Shown piece after piece: positions 8,040-15,751 of a DNA stretch of 64,000 nucleotides (position 1 is the first letter of the stretch; every line of letters begins with the position of its first letter). The position numbers were made by a program, and so were the translations under genes. Where the stretch lies: contig JADJQY010000013.1 of assembly GCA_016712505.1 (NCBI GenBank), forward strand, positions 1-64,000, read 5' to 3'. Under the pieces are notes generated by a model. That model had not been told where the DNA came from. It ran no database searches and was given only the letters and a program-made list of their open reading frames with translations. This stretch comes from Candidatus Eiseniibacteriota bacterium (GTDB lineage Bacteria; Eisenbacteria; RBG-16-71-46; CAIMUX01).

Positions 8040-8819
8040 GTGAGCGCGGCCTGGGATCCCGGGCAGTATGGCCGCTTCGCCGATGAGCGCGAGCGCCCAT
8101 TCCATGACCTCCTGAACGCTGTCCCGCCCGCCGACGTTCGCCGCGCCGTCGACCTCGGCTGCGGCACCGGAAACCTCACCCGACTCCTCGCCGAGCGCTG
8201 GCCCAAAGCACAGGTTCTGGGCCTCGACAACTCTCCCGAGATGCTCGAGAAGAGCCGCGAAAATGCCCTACCCGGTCGCCTCAAGTTCGAACGGGGAGAG
8301 ATCGCGGAGTGGGCCCCCTTCGCTCCGTACGACCTCATCGTCTCCAACGCGGCGCTCCACTGGGTACCTGACCATCCGACGCTCATCACCGGCCTCGCGC
8401 GGCGCGTCGGACCGGGCGGGATCGTCGCGGTGCAGATGCCGGGGAACCACCCCGCGCCGTCGCACCGCGAGATCATCACCCTTGCGCTCACCCCTCGGTG
8501 GGAACCGTGGCTCGGCGATCTCGCCCGTGGCCCGATCCACGTGCGTGACCTCGCGGAGTACATCGCCTGGCTCCGGCCGCTCGGATTCCAGGTTTCCGCC
8601 TGGGAAACGACCTACCTGCAGCAGCTTCGCGGACCGAACGCGGTCCTCGAATGGATCAAGGGGACTTTTCTCCGACCGTACTTCGCCCGACTGGACGACG
8701 TGGCACGGGAGGAGTTCGAGTCCGAGGCGGCCATCCGACTGGCGGCCGCCTATCCCTCGGAAGCGGACGTGACCCTCTTCCCCTTCCGCCGCCTGTTCTT
8801 CGTTGCGCAGCGCGGTTAG
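8040..8819 (+). CDS. tam: Trans-aconitate 2-methyltransferase
   Basis: 259 residues, close to the 252 of E. coli Tam. It carries AAWDPGQYGRFADERERP at the N-terminus, SAM motif DLGCGTGN at 38-45, LDNSPEML as acidic loop, and the family-specific ANA-like SNAALHWVPDH, VAVQMPGN, a TTYLQQL strand and WIKGTFLRPY. The enzyme methylates trans-aconitate, a damaged form of the TCA intermediate cis-aconitate, in the cytosol. GTG 8040 is chosen because AGGTGGG lies seven bases upstream and it matches the family N-terminus. Its stop overlaps the convergent outer-membrane protein gene by four bases. Specificity for trans-aconitate versus another small acid is assumed from similarity. Confidence 0.85.
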   Translation: MSAAWDPGQYGRFADERERPFHDLLNAVPPADVRRAVDLGCGTGNLTRLLAERWPKAQVLGLDNSPEMLEKSRENALPGRLKFERGEIAEWAPFAPYDLIVSNAALHWVPDHPTLITGLARRVGPGGIVAVQMPGNHPAPSHREIITLALTPRWEPWLGDLARGPIHVRDLAEYIAWLRPLGFQVSAWETTYLQQLRGPNAVLEWIKGTFLRPYFARLDDVAREEFESEAAIRLAAAYPSEADVTLFPFRRLFFVAQRG

Positions 8820-9571
8820 GCCCCGACCCCCACGCTGATCGAGGTGTGAAACACCCAGTTGCGCGCACTGAGCGCGAGGCGACCGCTGTGGCCGGAGAGA
8901 ATGATGCGGTCGAAGTCGATGTCGTAGCGGCGGACCCCGAAGGCGGCGCACGCGCGGCCGCCGGGAGCAAAGCGGGCATACTCCATACCGAGCAGTGTTC
9001 CCGTGCCCTTGAAGCCGTCCTTCGCCTTGTCCAGGTACTTCACCTTGGTCGTTCCCACGACCACGAAGAGCGCGCTCTCACGTCGCTTCCAGTTCTCCGC
9101 CGACGGGAGGAGCAGGTTCACCTTACCGACATACTCGGAGTAGTCGTAGTCCATCGGGATCTCGGTCGCCTGTTGGGTCAGGATGTTGTTGCTCGAGAGG
9201 GTGTGCGCCGAATCGCCGTTTCGGTACTCGAGCTGCACCTGATTGCGGAAGCCGGTTGAGAAGGAGTAGGACAGGTGGGTGCCGATCTCGATCCCGAAAC
9301 CATCGCCGAAGAGCTGGGTGATCGCGTCGCTCGACATGAGCGCCAGCCCCGCCCCCCCTCCGAAGTGAAGGTAGACTCCGAGGCCGGTCGGCCGCACCGC
9401 CGGCACCGCTTCGGATGCGGTCGTCGGCGCGGTGGTCGGGGTGACCGCGGGCGGAGTCGATTCGGCCGGGGAGGTCACGGGGGCGGAAGGACCGGGATCC
9501 GCGAAGGCAGGGGAGCACGGCGCCAGGAGCAGGGCCGCGGCAAGAACGGGAGCGGGTTTGAACAGGTGCAT
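8816..9571 (-). CDS. Putative outer-membrane beta-barrel protein
   Basis: 251 residues starting at ATG 9571 behind GGAGGCAC. A signal peptide ends near FADP (about 25). A Pro/Thr/Ala-rich linker spans about 26-62. The rest alternates hydrophobic and polar residues in strands such as GLGVYLHFGGGAGLALM, SFSTGFRNQVQLEYR and VFHTSISVGVGA, typical of an eight- to ten-stranded barrel. I do not recognise a named family. It ends without a terminal Phe, but barrels of this lineage often do. It is divergent from the STAND ATPase gene, and the 151 bases between them should hold both promoters. Confidence 0.65.
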   Translation of the reverse strand: MHLFKPAPVLAAALLLAPCSPAFADPGPSAPVTSPAESTPPAVTPTTAPTTASEAVPAVRPTGLGVYLHFGGGAGLALMSSDAITQLFGDGFGIEIGTHLSYSFSTGFRNQVQLEYRNGDSAHTLSSNNILTQQATEIPMDYDYSEYVGKVNLLLPSAENWKRRESALFVVVGTTKVKYLDKAKDGFKGTGTLLGMEYARFAPGGRACAAFGVRRYDIDFDRIILSGHSGRLALSARNWVFHTSISVGVGA

Positions 9572-9722
9572 GGTGCCTCCGAAGGAGCGTGTGACCGGTC
9601 CATCCGGCCCCAGGTCGGAGAGTGCTATTCTCTGAGGACTCGTTCCAGGCGACGCATGTCACCGCAATGGCACCGGGGCCGTTTCGCCAAGCGGTCCACC
9701 AGTCACTCTCAGGATGCTCCGC

Positions 9723-12467
9723 ATGAGTTCTCGTGCTCCGACAATGCTCGTCCTCCACGTGACCGCAGGCCCGGAGCCGGGAACTCTCGAGGAGATCGTC
9801 GTCCACGATGGTGAGGGCCCCCCACGGCGCAAGGTCCGGGGGACGCACTGGAAATCGACCGCGCGCACCGACCTGCTTGCCGCCGCACTGGCGCTCCTCT
9901 CGAGGCGCACCCTCTCGGCGGGAGAAGAGGCGGCAATCTCGGCCCGAAGCGAGGGGTCCGAGCGGGACCTTTGCGTTCGGCTGCACGACCTCTGGCACAG
10001 TCCGCGCAAACGAGTCGAGTCCCACTGGCTGGATGCGGTCTTCGAGGAGCAGGGTCGGGACTTGCCCTCGCCCCTGGCCCTGATTCTGACCCGCAGCGGG
10101 TCCCGCGAGACGGCCACCTTCCGCTTCGCCTCGGGTTTCGGCGCCGAGCGCGTCCGATTCCGAAAGGGGGGCGCGGAGTGTTCCGCCGCGGAGGTGTGGG
10201 CCGCCTACGCCGCGCGAGCGGACGGGAACCACGCGACGACCTTGGGAACAGTCACGCTTCCCATCTACCGGACGCGTCTCTTCGGCCGAGAGGAGGATCG
10301 CCTGGCCCTCGAGGCACTGCTGCTGAGGGAGCGGATGATCACCCTGATCGGGCCGTCGGGGGTTGGAAAAACCCGGATGGCGCTCGAGGTAGCGCGTCAA
10401 TTCGAGCCGCAATGTGACGGGGCGGTACTCCTCGACCTGACGCGCGGCCAGACGGCCGGCCAGATGGCGCGTCGCCTGCTGGCCCAGATTCCGGCGGCCG
10501 GCGGTCCAGCCAAGGCACCGGGTGGGGAGAGGCCGTGGACCGCGCGCCTGGCGGAGCGGCTCGCCGACCGGACGTTCCTGCTCATTCTCGACAACTGCGA
10601 GACCGATCTGGCGGCGGCGGCCGAGCTGGTCGAAGCGGTGCTCGCGGTCACCTCCCACGTCGCGGTTCTCGCCACCTCCCTCGACCCCCTGGGGGTTCAC
10701 GGCGAGGTTTGCTACCGGCTCGAACCGCTCGAACTCCCCGCGGATGATACCTCCCCGACCTGCAGCTCCGGGATGGCGGCGATCCGGCTGTTCGTCGACC
10801 GGGCACGCGCCGCGCGGGCCGAGGAGCCCTCGGATGGTGCGCTGGACGCGGAGGACCTGCCACACGTGGTGCAGATCTGCCGATCGGTCGGCGGGCTTCC
10901 CCTGGGCATCGAGCTGGCGGCGGGCGCGACCCGGCAGTTCCCGGTCGCGGAACTGGCTCGGCTCCTCGACGGGCACCTCGAACTGCTGCGCTCCTCCGAT
11001 CGCACGGTTCCCGCGCGGCACGCCTCGCTCCAGGCGGTGTTCGAGTGGACCGACTCGCTGTTGAGTGCGCCGGAACGACGCCTGCTTGGCCTGCTCTCGC
11101 TCTTCCCCGAGAGTTGGTCGCTCGATCTCCTGTCGGCCCTGGTGATCGGAATCGAGGGTGCGGAGTCGGAGTCGGTACTCATCCACCACGCACGCCTCGT
11201 GGATCTCTCGCTGGTTCGGCCCGCGGTTCCCGGTCGGTTCGCTCTCTTGCCGCCGCTTCGCGCCTTTGCCGCAGCCCGGCTGGCCGGGTGGCCCGACGCG
11301 GCGCGGATGCGTTCCGCGTTCGAGGATCTGTTCGTCACCATGGCCCGAAACGCCGCGGCGGCGAGTGGCAGCTCGTCCCCGACGTCGAACCCCTACACCG
11401 TGCTGGCCGGCGAGGCGTCGAATCTGCAGCAGGCGGGTTTGTTGGCCGCGCGGAGCGGAGACGGGATGCGCGCCGCGCGGGTGATCGAGGCTCTCTTCTC
11501 GTACTGGCTCGAATCGGGGAACTGGGCGGACGGAAGCGAGGTTTGCCACGCGGCGCTGACTGATTGCACTCTCGACCCTCGGTCGGAATCGACTGTCCTC
11601 CGCGTGGCGGCGGCATTGGAGTACCGCCTCGGGGAGCTTCCCCTCGTTCGGCAGCACTACGCGAGGGTGGAGACGATCGCGCGAGACGCGGGTGACCAGG
11701 CGGCTCTGGCTCATGCTCTCCATGGGATGGGAGCGGTCGCCTTTCGCACGGGACAACTCGAGGAAGCGGAAGAGCAGTTCGGCGCTTCCTCCGCGATCTG
11801 GTCCGCTCTGGGCGATGCCAAGAATCTCCTGGTGGTGACCAACAACCTGGCCGCCGTCGCCGCGACCCAGGGGCGCCTGGACGTGGCGGCGACGCGGTTC
11901 GCCGAGGTCGCGGATCTCGCCCGCCGGGCCGGAGAGCGCCGCGTGATGGCCAGTGCCCTCATGAATCACGGCTTGGTGCTCTGGCGCAGCGATGACCGGG
12001 AGAGTGCCCGGAGCTGTCTCCGGCGAAGCCTCGAGTTGTTTCGCGAACTCGACGATCGGTGGGGAGAAGCGAACGCCTGCAACAGCCTGGCGGCGCTGCT
12101 CCTCAGTCAGGGTGAGCTGGAGGAGTGCACGACCTTGCACCAACGAAGCCTCACCCTGCGGCTCGGGCTCGAAGACATGGCCGGGATCGCCGCCTCGCTC
12201 GAGGGAATCGGCGCCCTCGCCGGGGCGCGAAACACCCCGGCCCGCGCCCTCCAGTTGATCTCCGCGGCCGGTGCCCTTCGCCAACAAACCGGCCTCGAGC
12301 TCACGCCGGAGAACCTCGCCTCGGTCGAGCGCGCGCGCCAAATGGCGCGAGAGGGCCTGGAGGAGACCGCGGCCGATGCCGCGCAGCAGATCGGAGCCAC
12401 CCTGACCTGGCGGGAGGCGGCTCGGCTGGCGCTCGAGCCCCTCCAGGGCACCCACCAGGAGGCTTGA
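9723..12467 (+). CDS. STAND-class NTPase with C-terminal TPRs
   Basis: About 914 residues. ATG 9723 has AGGA eight bases upstream; ATG 9714 is an in-frame alternative. An N-terminal region of about 180 residues resembles no domain I know. An NB-ARC/STAND ATPase follows: GREEDRLALEALL, Walker A GPSGVGKT (210-217), Walker B LLILDNCE (286-293), and GLPLGIELAAGATR as the sensor/GLPL helix. A winged-helix and helical region comes next, then six or so tetratricopeptide repeats from about 600 to 880 (TGQLEEAEEQFGASSAIW and ADLARRAGERRVMASALMNH are examples). It resembles AfsR/LuxR-type regulators but has no recognisable DNA-binding domain. It may be a sensor-effector switch, possibly in defence or signalling. 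It is single-gene with no obvious effector beside it. Confidence 0.75.
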   Translation: MSSRAPTMLVLHVTAGPEPGTLEEIVVHDGEGPPRRKVRGTHWKSTARTDLLAAALALLSRRTLSAGEEAAISARSEGSERDLCVRLHDLWHSPRKRVESHWLDAVFEEQGRDLPSPLALILTRSGSRETATFRFASGFGAERVRFRKGGAECSAAEVWAAYAARADGNHATTLGTVTLPIYRTRLFGREEDRLALEALLLRERMITLIGPSGVGKTRMALEVARQFEPQCDGAVLLDLTRGQTAGQMARRLLAQIPAAGGPAKAPGGERPWTARLAERLADRTFLLILDNCETDLAAAAELVEAVLAVTSHVAVLATSLDPLGVHGEVCYRLEPLELPADDTSPTCSSGMAAIRLFVDRARAARAEEPSDGALDAEDLPHVVQICRSVGGLPLGIELAAGATRQFPVAELARLLDGHLELLRSSDRTVPARHASLQAVFEWTDSLLSAPERRLLGLLSLFPESWSLDLLSALVIGIEGAESESVLIHHARLVDLSLVRPAVPGRFALLPPLRAFAAARLAGWPDAARMRSAFEDLFVTMARNAAAASGSSSPTSNPYTVLAGEASNLQQAGLLAARSGDGMRAARVIEALFSYWLESGNWADGSEVCHAALTDCTLDPRSESTVLRVAAALEYRLGELPLVRQHYARVETIARDAGDQAALAHALHGMGAVAFRTGQLEEAEEQFGASSAIWSALGDAKNLLVVTNNLAAVAATQGRLDVAATRFAEVADLARRAGERRVMASALMNHGLVLWRSDDRESARSCLRRSLELFRELDDRWGEANACNSLAALLLSQGELEECTTLHQRSLTLRLGLEDMAGIAASLEGIGALAGARNTPARALQLISAAGALRQQTGLELTPENLASVERARQMAREGLEETAADAAQQIGATLTWREAARLALEPLQGTHQEA

Positions 12468-12488
12468 GTGGGATTCGCCGACGTCACT

Positions 12489-12551
12489 TGGCGAAATTGT
12501 ATTGTTCGAAGCGCGTTTTTTGTATAGTAATAGCTGGCGAAAATGTATTGT
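12489..12551 (+). repeat. Pair of 17-bp direct repeats before the DUF4143 ATPase gene
   Basis: TGGCGAAATTGTATTGT at 12489-12505 and TGGCGAAAATGTATTGT at 12535-12551 differ at one base and start 46 bases apart. The stretch between them is AT-rich and contains TTTTTTGTATAGTAATA, with TATAGT at 12523-12528 usable as a -10 element. The block lies just upstream of the AAA_14/DUF4143 gene start. The base composition is unlike the GC-rich surroundings. The repeats could be operators or remnants of insertion of the gene. Confidence 0.55.
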
Positions 12552-12567
12552 ATGACATCATAAGACC

Positions 12568-13878
12568 ATGCAAAATAAGAGGTTAACAACGATTCTGGGG
12601 GGGCGGGTGGCATATCGGCAACGGGTGGTCGATGACGAACTGGATGACCTGATCCAGCAGTTGCCCGCGATCGCCCTGGAGGGCGCGCGGGGCGTTGGAA
12701 AGACCTCGACCGCGGAGCGCAGGGCGCGGACGGTGTATCGGCTCGATGATCCCGCGCATCGGGTTGTGGCCGAAGCGGACCCCTCTCTGGTGCTGGCCGG
12801 AAAAGGTCCTCTTCTGGTCGACGAGTGGCAGCGTGTGCCCAGTGTCTGGGATGCGGTGCGGAGGTCGGTGGATCGCGACAGTTCCCCGGGGCGTTTCCTC
12901 CTTACCGGTTCTGCAGGGCCGAAGGTCCCTCCGACCCACTCAGGAGCGGGCAGAATCGCGAGCTTGAGGATGCGGCCACTCTCGCTCCTGGAGCGCGGCA
13001 TGGGCGAGCCGGTCGTCAGCCTGAAGCGGCTGATGTCCGGAAGTCCGGACTCGATCGAAGGGACGACCGCGGCCCGCCTCGCGGACTACGTTCACGAAAT
13101 CGTGTGCTCGGGATTCCCGGGGATTCGCCCGCTCTCGGGCCGAGCGCTCCGGGTGCAGCTTGACGGATACCTGCGAAGCATCATCGACGTGGACCTGCCG
13201 GAGCAAGGCCTCACCGTTCGCCGCCCGCAACTGCTCGAGCGCTGGCTGGCGGCGTACGCTGCGGCGACCGCGACCACCGCTTCGTTCGAAGCGATTCGCG
13301 ATGCCGCCACGGGCGGTCAGGCGGAGAAGCCGGCCAGAGCGACCACGATTCCGTATCGGGAAACGCTCGAACGGCTGTGGATCGCCGACCCAGTTCCTGC
13401 GTGGACTCCATCAAGGAATCGCCTGAGTCGACTCGGCCAGCCTCCGAAGCACCACTTGGTCGATCCCGCACTTGCCGTGCGGATGCTGGGCCTGGATGAA
13501 GATGCGTTGTTGCGAGGAGAGACCGCCGGTGAAACCATGCGCCCGGACGGCGCGTTGCTCGGCAGGCTGTTCGAGTCGTTGGTAACTCAGAGCCTTCGAG
13601 TGTATGCACAATCGGCGGAGTGCCAGGTGCGCCATTTTCGGTTGCACGGGGGCAGACGTGAAGTGGACCTCATCGTGGAGCGGGGAGATCAGCGTGTATT
13701 GGCCATCGAGGTCAAGCTGGGCGGTGCGGTCGGCGCCGAGGATGTTCGGCACCTTCTCTGGCTCCGCGCGCAGCTTGGTGATGATCTGGTCGGTGCTCTC
13801 GTCGTGTACACCGGAGCGCACGCGTTCCGCCGCCCGGATGGAATCTACGTCGTACCTGCGGCGATGCTCGGCCCGTGA
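12568..13878 (+). CDS. AAA_14/DUF4143 family ATPase
   Basis: 436 residues. The N-terminal AAA_14 domain has Walker A GARGVGKT at 39-46, Walker B PLLVDEWQ at 81-88 and FLLTGSA as sensor I. The C-terminal DUF4143 domain (about 190-410) contains EVDLIVE followed by LAIEVKLG, an arrangement reminiscent of PD-(D/E)XK nuclease folds. These proteins are widespread, transfer often between distant prokaryotes and have no settled function. The start is ATG 12568; no strong ribosome site precedes it, but the AT-rich leader with two direct repeats does. The unusual leader and isolated position suggest a recently acquired gene. Confidence 0.85.
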   Translation: MQNKRLTTILGGRVAYRQRVVDDELDDLIQQLPAIALEGARGVGKTSTAERRARTVYRLDDPAHRVVAEADPSLVLAGKGPLLVDEWQRVPSVWDAVRRSVDRDSSPGRFLLTGSAGPKVPPTHSGAGRIASLRMRPLSLLERGMGEPVVSLKRLMSGSPDSIEGTTAARLADYVHEIVCSGFPGIRPLSGRALRVQLDGYLRSIIDVDLPEQGLTVRRPQLLERWLAAYAAATATTASFEAIRDAATGGQAEKPARATTIPYRETLERLWIADPVPAWTPSRNRLSRLGQPPKHHLVDPALAVRMLGLDEDALLRGETAGETMRPDGALLGRLFESLVTQSLRVYAQSAECQVRHFRLHGGRREVDLIVERGDQRVLAIEVKLGGAVGAEDVRHLLWLRAQLGDDLVGALVVYTGAHAFRRPDGIYVVPAAMLGP

Positions 13879-13973
13879 TTCCGTAGACCGAGGCATCCCG
13901 ATCCGCGACGACAGGCGGACGGACGGGGAGAACCCCAAATGACCGGGCCGTGGTGCGGCCGGCGGAGGACTCG

Positions 13974-14375
13974 ATGACTGAAGCTGTTCCTGCTCCCGTA
14001 TGGCCCAAGGGGATCGCCGCGATCACCCTGTTCGTCTCCGACCTGGGGAGCGCGCGTGCCTTCTACCAGAACTTCTTTGGCCTGACGGTCATCTTCGAGG
14101 ATCCGGTGTCGGTGGTCTTCAAGCTCGGCGGCTCGTTTCTGAACCTGCTCCACGTCTCGGCGGCAGACGAGCTGGTTTCCCCCGCCCAGGTTGCTTCGGC
14201 CGGAGTTGGGGCGCGTTTCGTGCTCACCATCGAGGTCGAGGATGTCGACGCCAAGTGCGCGGAACTGGCCTCGCGCGGAGTGACCCTGCTGAACGGCCCG
14301 ATCGATCGGCCGTGGGGGATCCGTACCGCCAGTTTCACCGATCCGGATGGTTACATCTGGGAGATCGCCAAGTAA
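13974..14375 (+). CDS. VOC-superfamily (glyoxalase-like) protein
   Basis: 133 residues from ATG 13974 with GGAGG upstream. It has two beta-alpha-beta-beta-beta modules: ITLFVSDLGSARAFYQNFFG opens the first, and a VEDVDAKCAEL helix with FTDPDGYIWEIAK closes the second, the typical Glu-containing last strand. VOC proteins include glyoxalase I, dioxygenases and antibiotic-binding proteins. Metal ligands are only partly evident, so the chemistry is open. It is the first of a run of small soluble enzymes on the same strand. Confidence 0.85.
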   Translation: MTEAVPAPVWPKGIAAITLFVSDLGSARAFYQNFFGLTVIFEDPVSVVFKLGGSFLNLLHVSAADELVSPAQVASAGVGARFVLTIEVEDVDAKCAELASRGVTLLNGPIDRPWGIRTASFTDPDGYIWEIAK

Positions 14376-14502
14376 TCCGGCCGCGGAGTCCGATTGTCGA
14401 GCAGCGCCGGCAAAGAGTCGTCGGGCGGACGTTGTATCAGGCCATGAGCGACGTAGTACCCCGGCCGGGTGATGGATGGAAGTGAAACCGAGGAGGACCT
14501 CC

Positions 14503-15054
14503 GTGAGGCTGACCCTGTTCTCGAACCCAGCGTGCGCATCCCTGGCGTTTGCCGCACTCGCCACCCTCATCTCCGTGCTCGGAGCGGCCGCAGCCGTCTC
14601 CGCGGCCGAGGATGGACCGATCGTCGCGGAAGGGGTGATCGACGCACCGATCGCCGAGGTCTGGAACGCCTGGGCCACCTCGGAAGGGCTCGCCGCGTGG
14701 CTCGCACCGCAGGCCGACATCGACCTGCGAGTCGACGGCCTGATGCGCGCGAACTATGACCCCAAGGGAGCGCTCGGGGATGCGGGGACGATCGAGAACC
14801 GGATCCTCTCGTTCGAACCGGAGCGGATGCTCTCGATTCGGGTGGCCAAGGCGCCGGAGTCGTTCCCATTCAAGGCCAAGGTGGGAGAGATGTGGACCGT
14901 GCTGTACTTTCAGCCGGCCGAGACCAAAAGGACGGCGCTGCGAATCGTCGGCCTGGGTTTCGGCGCCGACGAGGAGTCGAGGCGGATGCGGGAGTTCTTC
15001 CAGCAGGGAAATGCCTTCACTCTCGAGCAGCTGCGGAAGCACTTTCAGAAATAG
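14503..15054 (+). CDS. SRPBCC (AHSA1-like) domain protein with signal peptide
   Basis: 183 residues. GTG 14503 is preferred because AGGAGG lies six bases before it; ATG 14476 is in frame but lacks a site. A hydrophobic signal segment (LAFAALATLISVLGAAAAV) precedes a START/SRPBCC domain beginning VAEGVIDAPIAEVWNAW and ending in a long C-terminal helix (QGNAFTLEQLRKHFQK). AHSA1-like proteins bind hydrophobic ligands in a helix-grip cavity. Export is uncommon for the family, which makes the N-terminal signal notable. The ligand is unknown. Confidence 0.78.
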   Translation: MRLTLFSNPACASLAFAALATLISVLGAAAAVSAAEDGPIVAEGVIDAPIAEVWNAWATSEGLAAWLAPQADIDLRVDGLMRANYDPKGALGDAGTIENRILSFEPERMLSIRVAKAPESFPFKAKVGEMWTVLYFQPAETKRTALRIVGLGFGADEESRRMREFFQQGNAFTLEQLRKHFQK

Positions 15055-15123
15055 AGGCTGTTCTGGATCCGCAGGGTCGCTGCGGCACCTGAGAACGTGG
15101 GTCGAACGGAGCGCGGGGGGATC

Positions 15124-15549
15124 ATGCATCGCATTCTGAAGGCGCGACTGGAACAGTCGTTCGACCTGACCTACGATCTCGCCGCGCACCTCGAAGAGCC
15201 GGCGCTGGGGCTCGATTTGCCCGGACTGCCCTCGAATCGCATGGCCGGCCAGCTCTGGTGCGTGGTCGGGGCGCGCGAGAGCTACATCGCGGCCCTCCGT
15301 GCCGGGCGCTGGACCGGGTTCTCCTGCAGCCTCGAGAGTCCCCGGGTGAAATCATCGGTCCTGGCCGCCCTGGCCGCTTCGCGCGCCTTGCTCGACCAGG
15401 TCGATCTCCTGACGCTCGATGCGGCCCGGACCGAGCTGGCCTTTGCGTTGTTGGAGCATGAGATTCAGCACCATGGACAGCTCGTTCGCTATGTCTACGC
15501 CAATCGCCTGTCGTTCCCCCCGACCTGGAATCAGCGTTACACCGTGTAG
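15124..15549 (+). CDS. DinB-like four-helix protein
   Basis: 141 residues from ATG 15124 with GGGGGGATC as a purine-rich ribosome site; GTG 15097 is in frame but unsupported. The helices MAGQLWCVVGARESYIAAL and ALLEHEIQHHGQLVRYVYAN resemble the DinB/YfiT metal-binding four-helix bundle, with the H-x(3)-HHGQL motif supplying putative metal ligands. Known relatives are thiol-dependent (bacillithiol or mycothiol) transferases and damage-inducible proteins. It lies 69 bases after the SRPBCC gene on the same strand and is probably co-transcribed. Confidence 0.75.
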   Translation: MHRILKARLEQSFDLTYDLAAHLEEPALGLDLPGLPSNRMAGQLWCVVGARESYIAALRAGRWTGFSCSLESPRVKSSVLAALAASRALLDQVDLLTLDAARTELAFALLEHEIQHHGQLVRYVYANRLSFPPTWNQRYTV

Positions 15550-15592
15550 ACTCTTCCTCGCAGTTTGACTATTGAGGGAACCCGGAGGCGCG

Positions 15593-15751
15593 ATGGATCC
15601 AAGCGAGCGCTACCGAGGCTGCCTGCTCGGCCTCGCCGTGGGGGATGCGATCGGCACCACGCTCGAGGTCCGCTGGCTCGACCTGCTGGTGATGCGCGCG
15701 GAGATTGCCGCGATGGCCGAGTCGCTCGGCGCGGCGCGACCGGACAGATGA
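15593..15751 (+). pseudogene. Remnant of an ADP-ribosylglycohydrolase gene
   Basis: An ATG with GGAGG upstream opens a 52-codon frame. Its first 25 residues, RYRGCLLGLAVGDAIGTTLE, are the signature N-terminus of ADP-ribosylglycohydrolases (normally 250-350 residues). The last half, WLDLLVMRAEIAAMAESL, resembles the typical C-terminal helix of the same family. The gene looks like the two ends joined in frame after loss of the roughly 200-300 residues that hold the binuclear Mg site. The product could not be an active hydrolase. Its stop overlaps the next ATG (ATGA at 15748-15751). The C-terminal match is inferred from memory of the family. Confidence 0.6.

Noticed and set aside
9123..12455. 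1110-codon open frame on the minus strand opposite the STAND ATPase
   Set aside because: Its residues are Arg/Gly/Pro-rich without any family motif; long antisense frames are expected in high-GC genes. The plus strand shows Walker motifs and TPRs.
12489..12551. Insertion-sequence ends
   Set aside because: The 17-mers are direct, not inverted, and no transposase lies between or beside them.
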